Origin: Pseudoalteromonas sp. MMG007
Lineage (GTDB): Bacteria; Pseudomonadota; Gammaproteobacteria; Enterobacterales; Alteromonadaceae
Assembly: GCF_018100985.1 (NCBI RefSeq)
Contig: NZ_JAGJEI010000001.1
Span: forward strand, 682,001 to 746,000
Direction: 5' to 3'
Length of the DNA: 64,000 nt
Of the stretch, positions 18,615-27,435 are shown one piece after another; the first letter of the stretch is position 1; the number at the start of each line of letters is the position of its first letter. The position numbers and the translations under genes were made by a program. The notes beneath the pieces are model-generated. The model saw only the letters and a list, made by a program, of their open reading frames with translations, had not been told where the DNA came from and did no database searches.

Positions 18615-19041
18615 GGACTGACTCCTTTAGTTTAAATTGTTTAATACCTTGGCGAAACTTGTCGGTTAGTGCTTCGTTTGCTTGCTCGGTATTATAAAGA
18701 CTGAGTATTTCTTGTTCGCTAAAGCTTAAGCCGGTTAACGCATTAAGCGTATTGCACCAATTAGTTGTTGATTGTGCAGCTAGGCGTTTGTCGTAATACT
18801 CAATAACAAGGCGTTTTAAAATAATATGAAGGGTGAGCGGGTTTTGCTCTGTTTTACTTAAGTCTATTGCGTAACGTTTTGGTTTTTTAAATTTGTGATT
18901 TTTGTAATACCAAAAAGCAGCTGCACAGATTGCTATAAATAGCGCCGTAATAATAACCCACCAAGCTGGGGCGAGTGGCCACCAACTTACTTGGCTTGGT
19001 GCTATTATGTCGTGCAGGCCGTCGAGTGGATTGGGTTGCAT
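18607..19041 (-). CDS. DUF4381 domain membrane protein
   Basis: A 144-residue protein of the DUF4381 family, commonly found between the DUF58 and VWA genes of MoxR/Bat operons. It starts with NPLDGLHDIIAPSQVSWWPL, has one transmembrane helix near residues 27-45 (WVIITALFIAICAAAFWYY), then a basic cytoplasmic helical domain. Function is unknown beyond its operon. It overlaps the following VWA gene by eight bases and begins three bases after the DUF58 stop. Confidence 0.88.
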   Translation of the reverse strand: MQPNPLDGLHDIIAPSQVSWWPLAPAWWVIITALFIAICAAAFWYYKNHKFKKPKRYAIDLSKTEQNPLTLHIILKRLVIEYYDKRLAAQSTTNWCNTLNALTGLSFSEQEILSLYNTEQANEALTDKFRQGIKQFKLKESVHV

Positions 19042-19043
19042 GG

Positions 19044-19988
19044 TTACTTTCTCACTAATTGCAGTTCAAGCGGGCTGGCTGCATTGAATGATATTAAATT
19101 AAGGCCTGATTTAGTTAAGCGATTAAGGCGAGTGCTAAATGCGTGTTCGGCATTTTTTGCAAAGCGTTCTCTAAAACTGTTATCCATTAGCGGAAGGGCA
19201 AAGTCTTGGTTATTTGCACTTACCGTAACCGTTTGTTTAAACGCAGGGAGCTGATGCTCAAACGGGTCGCTTATATGACAGCCTATTAGTTCGCAGTGGC
19301 GGCTTAAAATTTCTAATTGCTTAAAGCTTGCATCATCCAGGGCATTAAAATCAGAGACTAAATACACTAAGCTGCCAGGTTTTGCTAAATGATTAAGGCG
19401 CTTTAAGTTATCACTAAAGTTGTTATTGGCTGCTTTATCTATGTTGCTTAGCGCTTGCTGGTGGTTGTCGCATAGGTTATGGCAAAGTTTAAGAACTGCT
19501 TTTTCGCGTGCACTGGGTTTTAGCTCCAAATGCGAGTGCTGATTAAACACAATGCCGCCAATTCTATCACCGCGAAGGCATGCCGACCAAGCAACTAGCG
19601 CGCTAATGTGCGCAGCCTGTACCGACTTAAGCAGCAGTTTTGAGCCAAATAGCATAGAATTTGAAAAATCAGTAAATACAAAAACTGGGCGCTCTTTTTC
19701 TTCTTGAAAAAGCTTTGTATGGGTTTCGCCGGTGCGCGCTGTTACTCGCCAGTCAATAGAGCGAATATCATCGCCTTGCTGGTAATGGCGCACTTCGGCA
19801 AACTCCATTCCTCGGCCTTTATGTGGCGCAAGGTATTGCCCAGTTAAACTATTTTTAATTTTAACTTTTGGTGCAAGCTCGAGTAACCGCGCTTTTGCTT
19901 TGTAATACATCAGCTCTTTTAGCGCTAAATTTACACCGTGGCTGTGGCTTTCTTTCAGCCATGCCTGAGGGTCTAATTGTTTTTGCAT
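19044..19988 (-). CDS. DUF58 domain protein
   Basis: A 314-residue soluble DUF58 protein. The family motif is visible in QYLAPHKGRGMEFAEVRHYQ followed by QGDDIRSIDWRVTARTGETH, which precedes a degenerate VWA-like fold (PVFVFTDFSNSMLFG). DUF58 proteins accompany MoxR ATPases and may deliver substrates; no enzymatic activity is known. It lies three bases after the MoxR gene and three before DUF4381, clearly within one transcript. Confidence 0.93.
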   Translation of the reverse strand: MQKQLDPQAWLKESHSHGVNLALKELMYYKAKARLLELAPKVKIKNSLTGQYLAPHKGRGMEFAEVRHYQQGDDIRSIDWRVTARTGETHTKLFQEEKERPVFVFTDFSNSMLFGSKLLLKSVQAAHISALVAWSACLRGDRIGGIVFNQHSHLELKPSAREKAVLKLCHNLCDNHQQALSNIDKAANNNFSDNLKRLNHLAKPGSLVYLVSDFNALDDASFKQLEILSRHCELIGCHISDPFEHQLPAFKQTVTVSANNQDFALPLMDNSFRERFAKNAEHAFSTRLNRLTKSGLNLISFNAASPLELQLVRK

Positions 19989-19991
19989 AAC

Positions 19992-20948
19992 TTAGGGCAC
20001 GGCTACAAGTTCAACAATTCGGCTTATTACCTGATCTTTAGTAATGCCATCGGCCTGTGCTTCGTAGCTTAAAATAATACGGTGGCGCAGTACATTATGC
20101 ACAACGGCTTGAATGTCATCGGGAGCTACAAAATCGCGGCCGTTTAACCAAGCGTGAGCACGGGCACATTTATCCAGTGCAATAGTTGCACGCGGGCTTG
20201 CGCCAAATTCTATCCAACGACCCAGTTGCTCATCTAGTTGCGCGCCTTCTCGTGTTGCAATAATAAGCTGTACTAAGTACTGCTCAAGCGGCTCGGCTAA
20301 ATACAAACCTAAAATTGCTTGGCGGGCAGCAAATAAATCGCTTTGGCTAATTTTTTGTAAAACAGCTTGCTGCTCTTTTAATGCTTCACCTCGAGTTAGG
20401 CGTAAAATGTCTAGCTCGTGCTCGGCGCCCGGATAACCAATACTTAAATGTAATAAAAAGCGGTCAAGCTGAGCTTCTGGTAGCGGGTAAGTACCTTCTT
20501 GCTCTAGCGGGTTTTGGGTTGCCATAACCATAAACAAATCGCTAAGCGGGTAGGTGTTTTTACCTACCGTTACTTGGCGCTCTGCCATGGCTTCTAGTAG
20601 TGCTGATTGTACTTTTGCTGGGGCACGGTTTATTTCATCGGCTAAAATAAGGTTATGAAACAAAGGGCCTTTTTCAAATACAAACTCGCTGGTTTGTTGG
20701 CGGTATATATCGGTGCCTGTTACGTCTGCAGGTAATAAGTCAGGCGTAAATTGTACACGCTGAAACGAGCCTTCAATCCCTTTAGCGAGCGCATTTACAG
20801 CACGCGTTTTTGCAAGCCCTGGAGGGCCTTCTACTAATAAATGGCCATCGGCTAAAATTGCAATAAGTAGTGCTTGAGTGAGCTCTGGCTGGCCAATAAT
20901 CTGTGTATCTAAGTACGTTTTTAATTGTGAAAATGCGTTAGCTGCCAT
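19992..20948 (-). CDS. MoxR family AAA+ ATPase
   Basis: A 318-residue AAA+ ATPase, first gene of the six-gene operon running down to 14048. Walker A is GPPGLAKT (residues ~39-46), Walker B LILADEINRAPAKVQ, sensor 1 MVMATQNPLEQEGTYPLPEA, and a C-terminal lid. MoxR proteins act as chaperones for protein complexes with VWA domains, here presumably the DUF58 and Bat proteins. Length is typical (~320). The upstream divergent region holds overlapping inverted repeats that may regulate it. Confidence 0.94.
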   Translation of the reverse strand: MAANAFSQLKTYLDTQIIGQPELTQALLIAILADGHLLVEGPPGLAKTRAVNALAKGIEGSFQRVQFTPDLLPADVTGTDIYRQQTSEFVFEKGPLFHNLILADEINRAPAKVQSALLEAMAERQVTVGKNTYPLSDLFMVMATQNPLEQEGTYPLPEAQLDRFLLHLSIGYPGAEHELDILRLTRGEALKEQQAVLQKISQSDLFAARQAILGLYLAEPLEQYLVQLIIATREGAQLDEQLGRWIEFGASPRATIALDKCARAHAWLNGRDFVAPDDIQAVVHNVLRHRIILSYEAQADGITKDQVISRIVELVAVP

Positions 20949-21206
20949 AATAAGTAGACTGTCCTCGTCAGCTTGGGTTGTACCTAAATTGTTTTAGGTA
21001 ATAAATTCTGACCTAGTTATAAGGTTTATAATTGAGTAACTCAAGAGTTAGACTTAATTTTTCAAAATAGTTCGTTATTTTTTAACGGTTTTTAGCGTAC
21101 CACAAAACTTTGTAAAAACGCGTAAAAAAGCCTATTGTGGTAGTCAATATTAAGCACCATGTATATGTGTACTTATAGTGCTTTTGTATAAATTTGTGTT
21201 TATCTA

Positions 21207-21235
21207 TTGGCTTTAGCACACGGGTTGTTTAGAAT
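21207..21235 (+). promoter_or_regulatory. Sigma-70 promoter of fadIJ
   Basis: TTGGCT (21207-21212) and TAGAAT (21230-21235) are separated by exactly 17 bases, which puts transcription start near 21242, just before the FadR palindrome. Confidence 0.7.
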
Positions 21236-21247
21236 CGAGGAAAACAA

Positions 21248-21262
21248 ACAGGTCAGACCTGT
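21248..21262. promoter_or_regulatory. FadR operator of fadIJ
   Basis: ACAGGTC-A-GACCTGT is a perfect 7-1-7 palindrome that agrees with the FadR consensus core GGTCnGACC. It sits directly downstream of the predicted transcription start, where a bound repressor blocks initiation. FadR is encoded at 29123 in this window. Acyl-CoA would release it, turning on beta-oxidation. Confidence 0.88.
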
Positions 21263-21278
21263 CAGCGGGAGAGCATAA

Positions 21279-22589
21279 ATGTCTGAGCAAAACATACTAA
21301 AAACACCAAAGGGCGACCGTATTGCCATAGTTAGCGGCTTACGTACACCTTTTGCAAAACAAGCAACAGCGTTTCACCATGTACCAGCCCTAGATATGGG
21401 TAAGCTGGTGGTTAACGAAATGCTTGAACGATTAAATTTCGACAAGTCAGAAATCGATCAACTTGTATTTGGTCAAGTAGTACAAATGCCAGAAGCGCCA
21501 AATATTGCACGTGAAATTGTTTTAGGTACGGGTATGCCAGTAGGCGTAGACGCGTATTCTGTATCGCGTGCATGTGCTACCAGCTTTCAGGCTATTGCTA
21601 ATGTAGCTGAGTCTATTATGGCAGGCTCTGTAAGTGTAGGTATTGCAGGTGGCGCCGACTCATCTTCAGTATTGCCTATTGGTGTAAGTAAAAAACTGGC
21701 AGGTAGCTTAGTTGATCTAAACAAAGCCCGCACCCTAGGCCAGCGCTTAAAAATATTTTCAAAACTGCGTTTAAAAGATTTATTACCAGTACCGCCTGCG
21801 GTTGCTGAGTACTCAACAGGCCTTTCTATGGGGCAAACGGCTGAGCAAATGGCTAAAACACATAATATAAGCCGTGAAGATCAAGATGCACTTGCACATC
21901 GTTCGCATTCACTTGCAACCCAAGCGTGGGCAGATGGCAAGTTAAAAGATGAAGTAATGACAGCGCACTTACCGCCATACAAAAGCTTTATTGAAGAAGA
22001 TAATAATATTCGTAAAAATTCGACAGTTGAAGGCTACGCTAAGCTTAAACCGGTATTTGACCGCCAACATGGCTCGGTTACCGCAGCAAACGCAACACCG
22101 TTAACCGATGGTGCAGCAGCGGTACTTATGATGAGCGAAAGTAAAGCAAAAGCACTTGGCTACGAAATTTTAGGTTATGTACGCAGTTTTGCGTTTTCAG
22201 CTATTGGTGTAGAAAAAGACATGTTAATGGGTCCTGCGCATTCAACGCCTATCGCGCTTGATAGAGCAGGTATTACACTTGCTGATTTAGATTTAATTGA
22301 AATGCACGAAGCGTTTGCATCGCAAACACTTGCCAATATGAAAATGTTTGCCTCAGATAAGTTTGCGCAAGAGCAACTTGGTCGTAGTAAAGCAATTGGC
22401 GAAATTAACATGGATAAGTTTAACGTTAACGGCGGCTCTTTAGCATATGGTCACCCATTTGCTGCAACAGGTGCTCGCTTAATTACGCAAAGCTTACACG
22501 AGCTTAAACGTCGTGGTGGCGGTTTAGCATTAACAACAGCGTGTGCTGCTGGTGGTTTAGGTGCAGCCTTTGTATTGGAGAGTGCGTAA
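21279..22589 (+). CDS. fadI: Acetyl-CoA C-acyltransferase FadI (3-ketoacyl-CoA thiolase)
   Basis: A 436-residue thiolase catalysing the last step of the beta-oxidation cycle: 3-ketoacyl-CoA + CoA to acyl-CoA + acetyl-CoA. The active nucleophile is C99 in [34 protein letters not shown] holds the catalytic His and [12 protein letters not shown] the second Cys. The length matches FadI (436 in E. coli) rather than the shorter FadA. Its TAA stop overlaps the fadJ ATG. The FadR operator lies 17 bases upstream of the start codon, whose ribosome binding site is GGGAG. Confidence 0.96.
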   Translation: MSEQNILKTPKGDRIAIVSGLRTPFAKQATAFHHVPALDMGKLVVNEMLERLNFDKSEIDQLVFGQVVQMPEAPNIAREIVLGTGMPVGVDAYSVSRACATSFQAIANVAESIMAGSVSVGIAGGADSSSVLPIGVSKKLAGSLVDLNKARTLGQRLKIFSKLRLKDLLPVPPAVAEYSTGLSMGQTAEQMAKTHNISREDQDALAHRSHSLATQAWADGKLKDEVMTAHLPPYKSFIEEDNNIRKNSTVEGYAKLKPVFDRQHGSVTAANATPLTDGAAAVLMMSESKAKALGYEILGYVRSFAFSAIGVEKDMLMGPAHSTPIALDRAGITLADLDLIEMHEAFASQTLANMKMFASDKFAQEQLGRSKAIGEINMDKFNVNGGSLAYGHPFAATGARLITQSLHELKRRGGGLALTTACAAGGLGAAFVLESA

Positions 22590-24811
22590 TGTCAGATTCA
22601 GTATTTAATTTAACGGTAGATGAAAACAAAATTGCCGTAGTAACCATTGATGTGCCGGGTGAAAAAATGAATACCCTGCGTGACTCATTCGCTGATGACT
22701 TAAAAGCTTTACTTGAAGAAGCGAAACAAGAGTCAGTAAAGGGTATGGTATTCATTAGTGGTAAAAGCGATAACTTTATCGCGGGCGCTGATGTAAAAAT
22801 GCTTGATAGCGTGCAAAAGCGTGAAGATGCATTAGCAATTAGTGAGCTTTGCCACCAAGCATTTTTTGATATGACAAAACTACCTTATACGACTGTAAGT
22901 GCAATACATGGTGCGGCGCTTGGTGGTGGTTTAGAGTTTGCTTTAGCGTGTGACTACCGCGTAGGCACAGATAGTGATATCACTAAAGTAGGCCTTCCTG
23001 AAGTACAGCTTGGTTTATTACCAGGTGGCGGTGGGACGCAGCGTTTAACTAAAATTGTAGGCATTCAAAAAGCACTCGAGTGGATGCTAACTGGTAAGCA
23101 AATTCGTCCTAAGCAAGCCAAAAAGGCGGGCGTATTAGACGACGTTGTGCCACAAAGTGTATTGCTTAAAGTCGCTAAAGAATTTGCAGCTAAGAAAAAG
23201 CCACAAAATAAAGAGCCTAAGCTTGATAAAGTCAGCAAATTATTAGAGTCAAACCCGTTTGGCCGTAACTTTATCTTTAAAAAAGCGAAAGAAAACGTAC
23301 TTAAAAAAACAGGCGGACATTACCCCGCTCCTATTGCAATTATCAAGGCTGTGCGTGCAAGTGTAGAGCTTGATAAATTAAAAGCATACAAAACAGAAGC
23401 TGAAAGTTTTGCAACACTCGTAATGAGTGATGAATCTAAGGCGCTTCGTAGTATTTTCTTTGCAACCACTGAAATGAAAAAAGAGTGGCGTAACGATGAT
23501 GCGCCGGCTATCAGTAAAACAGCCGTTTTAGGTGGTGGCTTAATGGGGGCTGGCATTGCGCATGTAAGCGCAGTAAAAGCCAAAGTACCTGTGCGTATTA
23601 AAGATGTAGCAGAGCAGGGCATTAGTAATGCCATGAACTACACCTACAAAATTTTAGATAAACGCCTTAAGCGCCGTATTATGTCTAAAGCTGATATGCA
23701 GTTAACCATGAACCGTATTACCGGTACTACTGACTACAGCGGCTTCAAACATATTGATTTAGTAGTGGAAGCTGTATTTGAAGACCTAGCCTTAAAGCAA
23801 GGTATGGTTGCTGATATAGAGCAGCAATGTCAAAACAATACTATTTTTGCTAGTAACACGTCATCACTGCCTATTTCACAAATTGCAGCACAGGCGCAGC
23901 GCCCGGAAAACGTGATTGGCCTGCATTACTTTTCGCCAGTTGAAAAAATGCCACTAGTGGAAATTATTCCACATGAAGGGACTTCACAAGAGACCATTTC
24001 GCGTGTAGTTAACTTTGCTCGTAAGCAAGGTAAAACGCCCATTGTGGTAAAAGACATGGCAGGTTTTTACGTAAATCGTATTTTAGCGCCTTATGTAAAT
24101 GAAGCGGCTAATTTAATGCTTGCCGGTGAGCCAATTGAAAAAATAGATGCAGCGCTTGTAGAATTTGGTTTCCCAGTGGGACCGCTTGCTTTACTTGACG
24201 AGGTAGGGATTGATATAGGCTCTAAAATTGCCCCAATTCTTGAAAAAGAACTAGGCGAGCGATTTAAAGCACCAGATGCATTTTCTCGTATGATTGATTC
24301 AAAACGCCTAGGTCGTAAAACGGGTCGTGGGTTTTATGAGTACGATAAAAAGAGCAAAAAAGTTGACGAATCTGTCTATGAGCTATTAGGTGTAACTCCT
24401 TCATCGCGTTTAAATAAAAGCGAAATTGCTAAGCGTTGTGTATCACAAATGCTTAACGAAGCTGTACGTTGTTTAGATGATGGCATTATTGCAAGCCCTC
24501 GTGATGGTGACATTGGCGCTATATTTGGCATTGGCTTCCCACCGTTTTTAGGTGGACCGTTTAGCTACATGGATAAACTTGGCGCAACTAAAGTAAGTTC
24601 TGACATGTCTACTTTAGCAAACAGCAATGCGAACTTTGCTCCGTGCGATACATTAGTAGCAATGGCAAACTCAGGCGCTACATTTTACAATGTGCAAACA
24701 GCCACAGATGAGCCAAGCTCAGCCACAATTGAAGAGCAAGTAATACACGCTGAATCTTCTGATAAGCAAAATGAAGAAAGCGTAGCTGAGTCGCCAAAAC
24801 AAGACTCTTAA
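22589..24811 (+). CDS. fadJ: FadJ: multifunctional enoyl-CoA hydratase / 3-hydroxyacyl-CoA dehydrogenase
   Basis: A 740-residue alpha subunit of the FadIJ beta-oxidation complex. The N-terminal crotonase domain (to ~190) shows HGAALGGGLEFALACDYRV (oxyanion hole) and GLPEVQLGLLPGGGGTQRL (catalytic Glu region). The dehydrogenase begins near 310 with the NAD motif AVLGGGLMGAGIAHVSA and includes NVIGLHYFSPVEKMPLVEI with the catalytic His, then two C-terminal 3HCDH domains. A 50-residue acidic tail is extra. The start at 22589 overlaps fadI (TAATG); the frame opens further upstream only inside fadI. Confidence 0.96.
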   Translation: MSDSVFNLTVDENKIAVVTIDVPGEKMNTLRDSFADDLKALLEEAKQESVKGMVFISGKSDNFIAGADVKMLDSVQKREDALAISELCHQAFFDMTKLPYTTVSAIHGAALGGGLEFALACDYRVGTDSDITKVGLPEVQLGLLPGGGGTQRLTKIVGIQKALEWMLTGKQIRPKQAKKAGVLDDVVPQSVLLKVAKEFAAKKKPQNKEPKLDKVSKLLESNPFGRNFIFKKAKENVLKKTGGHYPAPIAIIKAVRASVELDKLKAYKTEAESFATLVMSDESKALRSIFFATTEMKKEWRNDDAPAISKTAVLGGGLMGAGIAHVSAVKAKVPVRIKDVAEQGISNAMNYTYKILDKRLKRRIMSKADMQLTMNRITGTTDYSGFKHIDLVVEAVFEDLALKQGMVADIEQQCQNNTIFASNTSSLPISQIAAQAQRPENVIGLHYFSPVEKMPLVEIIPHEGTSQETISRVVNFARKQGKTPIVVKDMAGFYVNRILAPYVNEAANLMLAGEPIEKIDAALVEFGFPVGPLALLDEVGIDIGSKIAPILEKELGERFKAPDAFSRMIDSKRLGRKTGRGFYEYDKKSKKVDESVYELLGVTPSSRLNKSEIAKRCVSQMLNEAVRCLDDGIIASPRDGDIGAIFGIGFPPFLGGPFSYMDKLGATKVSSDMSTLANSNANFAPCDTLVAMANSGATFYNVQTATDEPSSATIEEQVIHAESSDKQNEESVAESPKQDS

Positions 24812-24824
24812 CAGCTGCTTTAAT

Positions 24825-24852
24825 AAAAACCGCATTTATATGCGGTTTTTTT
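24825..24852 (+). terminator. Terminator of fadIJ
   Basis: AAAAACCGCA and TGCGGTTTTT pair around a six-base loop, followed by T residues, 13 bases after the fadJ stop. Confidence 0.92.
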
Positions 24853-24876
24853 ATGCCTGCTATTAATAGATACATA

Positions 24877-24965
24877 ATACCAATCCGCAATAATACTTAA
24901 TTATTTTGCTTTACTATGAATACGTTTTCCCATTCCCAAAATAGATTAATTAAGTGAATTAGTAT
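24877..24965. repeat. Small imperfect inverted-repeat element
   Basis: An 89-base AT-rich stretch whose ends form an imperfect inverted repeat: left ATACCAATCCGCAATAATAC and TTAATTATTTTG, right end complement ATACTAATTCAC, TTAATTA and TATTTTG. Short ATACCAAT-bounded repeats are, as I recall, frequent between genes in marine Alteromonadales. No coding capacity. Copy number must be checked elsewhere in the genome. Confidence 0.5.
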
Positions 24966-25014
24966 GTAATGTGTTAGCGTAATTACTTAGGGCGTAGGTA
25001 AATAAGGGGGATTA

Positions 25015-25524
25015 ATGCAGTTATTTACACCCAGATTAGCGATGCGGCAGTTAAATAATAAAGATTGGCCGCTATTTTTACAGCTGCACAGAGAGCCACA
25101 AGTGCTGCGTTATTGTTATGACATGCCTAGCGAGGCCTTTGTACGTAATCGATTTGAGCTGCGCGTAGGTAAGTGGGATACACGCTCGAGGGACCCATTG
25201 TGTTTAGTTGTCACCGATAAAGTTTCAGGTGTTTTACTTGGCGTGACCGGTTTTACTTATGATGGAGATACAGCAGAGCTTGGATACTTATTTATGCCAG
25301 AATATTTTGGTCATGGTTACGCCACCGAATCATTAAGGGCAGTGATCGATTGGGCTTGGAATGAGTGCAAAATTCATCAATATAAAGCCGTGGTAACACG
25401 TGGCAATGTTAATTCTGAAAAGGTACTGAGTAAGTGTGGTTTAACGCATACAGATACGCTTCAAAGTGCACATACAATTAGTGGTAAGCTGTATGATGAT
25501 TTGGTTTACACATTAAAGCTTTAG
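25015..25524 (+). CDS. GNAT family N-acetyltransferase
   Basis: A 169-residue acetyltransferase of the RimJ/RimL (Acetyltransf_3) type. It opens with LFTPRLAMRQLNNKDWPLF (typical first strand), has AELGYLFMPEYFGHGYATES with the acetyl-CoA GxGxA-like loop, and VTRGNVNSEKVLSKCGLTHT as the C-terminal motif. Unlike ribosomal RimI types, this group has varied small-molecule or protein substrates; none can be assigned here. AGGGGGATTA precedes the ATG. Confidence 0.88.
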   Translation: MQLFTPRLAMRQLNNKDWPLFLQLHREPQVLRYCYDMPSEAFVRNRFELRVGKWDTRSRDPLCLVVTDKVSGVLLGVTGFTYDGDTAELGYLFMPEYFGHGYATESLRAVIDWAWNECKIHQYKAVVTRGNVNSEKVLSKCGLTHTDTLQSAHTISGKLYDDLVYTLKL

Positions 25525-25529
25525 GATAT

Positions 25530-25557
25530 TTTAATGGGCTAGCAACCTAGCCCCAAA
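25530..25557. terminator. Bidirectional hairpin between convergent genes
   Basis: GGGCTAG (25536-25542) and CTAGCCC (25547-25553) form a stem with a CAAC loop, flanked by T-rich and A-rich sequence, in the gap between the GNAT and YjbR-like genes. Confidence 0.7.
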
Positions 25558-25561
25558 ATGC

Positions 25562-25948
25562 CTACAAATGAAGTAAAATAGCTTGTCTGTCTTTCTCAGG
25601 CATATTTTCTACAACTAGATTGAATGAGTTATCAATCATTCTCTCTATTTCGCCTTGTGGAATAGTGCCGTCTAAAATAACAGTGTTCCATAAACGTTTG
25701 TTCATGTGATAGCCAGGGATCACCGCCGGGAAAATTTCACGTAAAGAAAGTGCCTCATCAGGATCGCACTTTAAATTAAGCCACCAAATAACTTCTCCGT
25801 CATCGTTTGTTTCATCATCATTGCCAACAGCAAGAGTGGCAAACATTTTATGATTCACTTTATAAACGTCAACCTCCTGTGCAAATGGTTTTGTAACCTG
25901 CACAAGTGGTTTTTTAATTAAATACTCATGTACTTTAGTCTGGTCCAT
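25562..25948 (-). CDS. MmcQ/YjbR family protein
   Basis: A 128-residue protein of the MmcQ/YjbR family, a small fold with a CyaY-like or double-wing DNA-binding shape. Visible signature: EYLIKKPLVQVTKPF at the start, KMFATLAVG in the middle strand, WLNLKCDPDEALSLRE, and VIPGYHMNKRLWNTVILDGT near the end. The role is not known; a DNA-binding function has been proposed for the family only from structure. Ribosome binding site AAGGAATG before ATG. Monocistronic. Confidence 0.88.
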   Translation of the reverse strand: MDQTKVHEYLIKKPLVQVTKPFAQEVDVYKVNHKMFATLAVGNDDETNDDGEVIWWLNLKCDPDEALSLREIFPAVIPGYHMNKRLWNTVILDGTIPQGEIERMIDNSFNLVVENMPEKDRQAILLHL

Positions 25949-26153
25949 GATCCATTCCTTGAAGTCATACTCGGTAAAGCTACCATAGCAGTTTTTTGTT
26001 CATTTGATTATATGTATTTTAGTATAAATTAGAATTTTGCAAGCTAATACAACCTAATACAGTAAATGCATATTATAAGATCAACTTAATTGTTGAACAA
26101 AATCTAGTTCGTGGTATGTTTCTGCCAATCACAAAAATAATAGGAATACACAC

Positions 26154-26726
26154 ATGCCAAAGGCGAGTGAAGTTAAAAAAGGTACGGCTATTGATTTTAA
26201 TAATCGTGTTTTAGTTGTAAAAGATATTGTGCGCTCTGTGCCACAGGGGCGTGCGGGTGGTAGCTTATACCGTATGCGTTTATACGATGTAGTAACCGGC
26301 GCTAAAGTAGACGAGACATTTAAAGACAGCGATATGTTAACGCTTGCCGATTTAACTCGTCGTGAAGTGATGCTTTCTTATGTAGATGGCGACGAATATG
26401 TATTTATGGATAACGAAGATTACACGCCGTATAACTTAAATAAAGACGCAATAGCAGAAGAAATGCAATTTGTTAACGAAGAAACACAAGGCGTGCACGT
26501 TATTGTTATTGATGGCGCCCCAGTAGGCCTTGATTTACCTTCAAGCGTTGAGCTTGTCGTTGAAGAAACAGACCCATCAATTAAAGGGGCTTCAGCAAGT
26601 GCTCGCTCTAAACCAGCAAAGCTTTCTACTGGCTTAACTATTTCTGTACCAGAGCATATTTCTACAGGCGATCGTATTCGCATCAATACAGTGGAACATA
26701 AATTTATGGGCCGTGCTGAAAAGTAA
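26154..26726 (+). CDS. efpL: Elongation factor P-like protein EfpL (YeiP)
   Basis: A 190-residue EF-P paralogue of the YeiP/EfpL subgroup, a translation factor that helps ribosomes through difficult peptide bonds such as polyproline runs. It matches E. coli YeiP in [34 protein letters not shown] and [13 protein letters not shown]. The loop tip, lysine in EF-P, is Arg here ([14 protein letters not shown]33), the same position as in E. coli EfpL. Three domains are present by length. It is flanked by a strong terminator. EF-P itself is not in the window. Confidence 0.95.
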   Translation: MPKASEVKKGTAIDFNNRVLVVKDIVRSVPQGRAGGSLYRMRLYDVVTGAKVDETFKDSDMLTLADLTRREVMLSYVDGDEYVFMDNEDYTPYNLNKDAIAEEMQFVNEETQGVHVIVIDGAPVGLDLPSSVELVVEETDPSIKGASASARSKPAKLSTGLTISVPEHISTGDRIRINTVEHKFMGRAEK

Positions 26727-26761
26727 TCCCAAACCTTTAGCTTGATTAAAGAGCTAAAAAC

Positions 26762-26795
26762 AAAAAGGGAGTAACGTTAGTTACTCCCTTTTTTA
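26762..26795. terminator. Bidirectional terminator between efpL and yebG
   Basis: AAAAAGGGAGTAAC pairs with GTTACTCCCTTTTT around GTTA, with A and T tracts on both sides, between two convergent genes. Confidence 0.92.
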
Positions 26796-26810
26796 TATTT
26801 TTTGATACGA

Positions 26811-27125
26811 TTAGCTTGCTTGTTGCTCATCGCCTTTAATTGGCGCTACGTTATCAGCTTTTTTACTTTTTGTAGGTGATTTAGCTGCTGCAGGCTCTTT
26901 GCTACCTTTGAGCACAGCCATAAAGTCATCTTTACTTTTTGCAATTTCAAGCGCTAATGATTCGACTTGTTGCTCGCTTAACGGCACGTCTACCTTTTCT
27001 AACATCAGTTCAAGTGACTCTGCTATATCAAGCATTTTGTCATAGGCATCAGCTTCTTTTTTGGTAGTAAACGTCATGCGCTCAACTCCGTTTCGTTCTA
27101 CAACATATTTAACAACAACAGCCAT
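26811..27125 (-). CDS. yebG: YebG family DNA damage-inducible protein
   Basis: A 104-residue YebG homologue. The N-terminal 35 residues (MAVVVKYVVERNGVERMTF and FTTKKEADAYDKMLDIAE) closely match E. coli YebG, an SOS gene of unknown biochemical role. The C-terminal 35 residues are Lys/Ala/Pro-rich and probably disordered. A near-perfect LexA box (27177-27196) lies 52 bases upstream, so SOS control seems conserved. Monocistronic. Confidence 0.93.
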   Translation of the reverse strand: MAVVVKYVVERNGVERMTFTTKKEADAYDKMLDIAESLELMLEKVDVPLSEQQVESLALEIAKSKDDFMAVLKGSKEPAAAKSPTKSKKADNVAPIKGDEQQAS

Positions 27126-27176
27126 GATTTCTCCTGCAAGCTTGCGTGGTACTGTGGTTTATAAAAACCATTATAT

Positions 27177-27196
27177 TACTGTTTTTATGTACAGTA
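27177..27196 (-). promoter_or_regulatory. LexA (SOS) box upstream of yebG
   Basis: TACTGTTTTTATGTACAGTA contains CTGT-N8-ACAG, the LexA core, and extends to TACTG...CAGTA, which matches the gammaproteobacterial consensus TACTGTATATATATACAGTA in 17 of 20 positions. It lies 52 bases before the yebG start on the minus strand. The rest of the 310-base gap to the next gene shows no other feature. Confidence 0.9.
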
Positions 27197-27435
27197 ATGG
27201 TTTGCGAAGGATTTTGCAAGCTAAGAGTATTGATTTCCACTGCCTTAGATTTGACAAAAAACGGTAACTTTACTTTAGTTAAGCTGTCACTTTGTTGTAC
27301 CAGCTGCATTTTCAGGATTTCGGATCATGGTGATAATGCGTTTAGGTACTCTTTAAGTGACGAGCTTTTTTGTTCTTTATTTATTGATTTTCCTGAGCAA
27401 TATAAAACTTAGAAGAAAATAAGAAGGACAAAGAA

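Larger units (their letters stand above)
20949..21278. other. Divergent regulatory region between moxR and fadI
   Basis: This 330-base gap has no gene. On the fadI side it holds a sigma-70 promoter and a FadR operator, described separately. On the moxR side it holds overlapping inverted repeats TTGAGT-A-ACTCAA (21032-21044) and TAACTC-AA-GAGTTA (21037-21050), a possible operator for the Bat operon. Confidence 0.6.
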
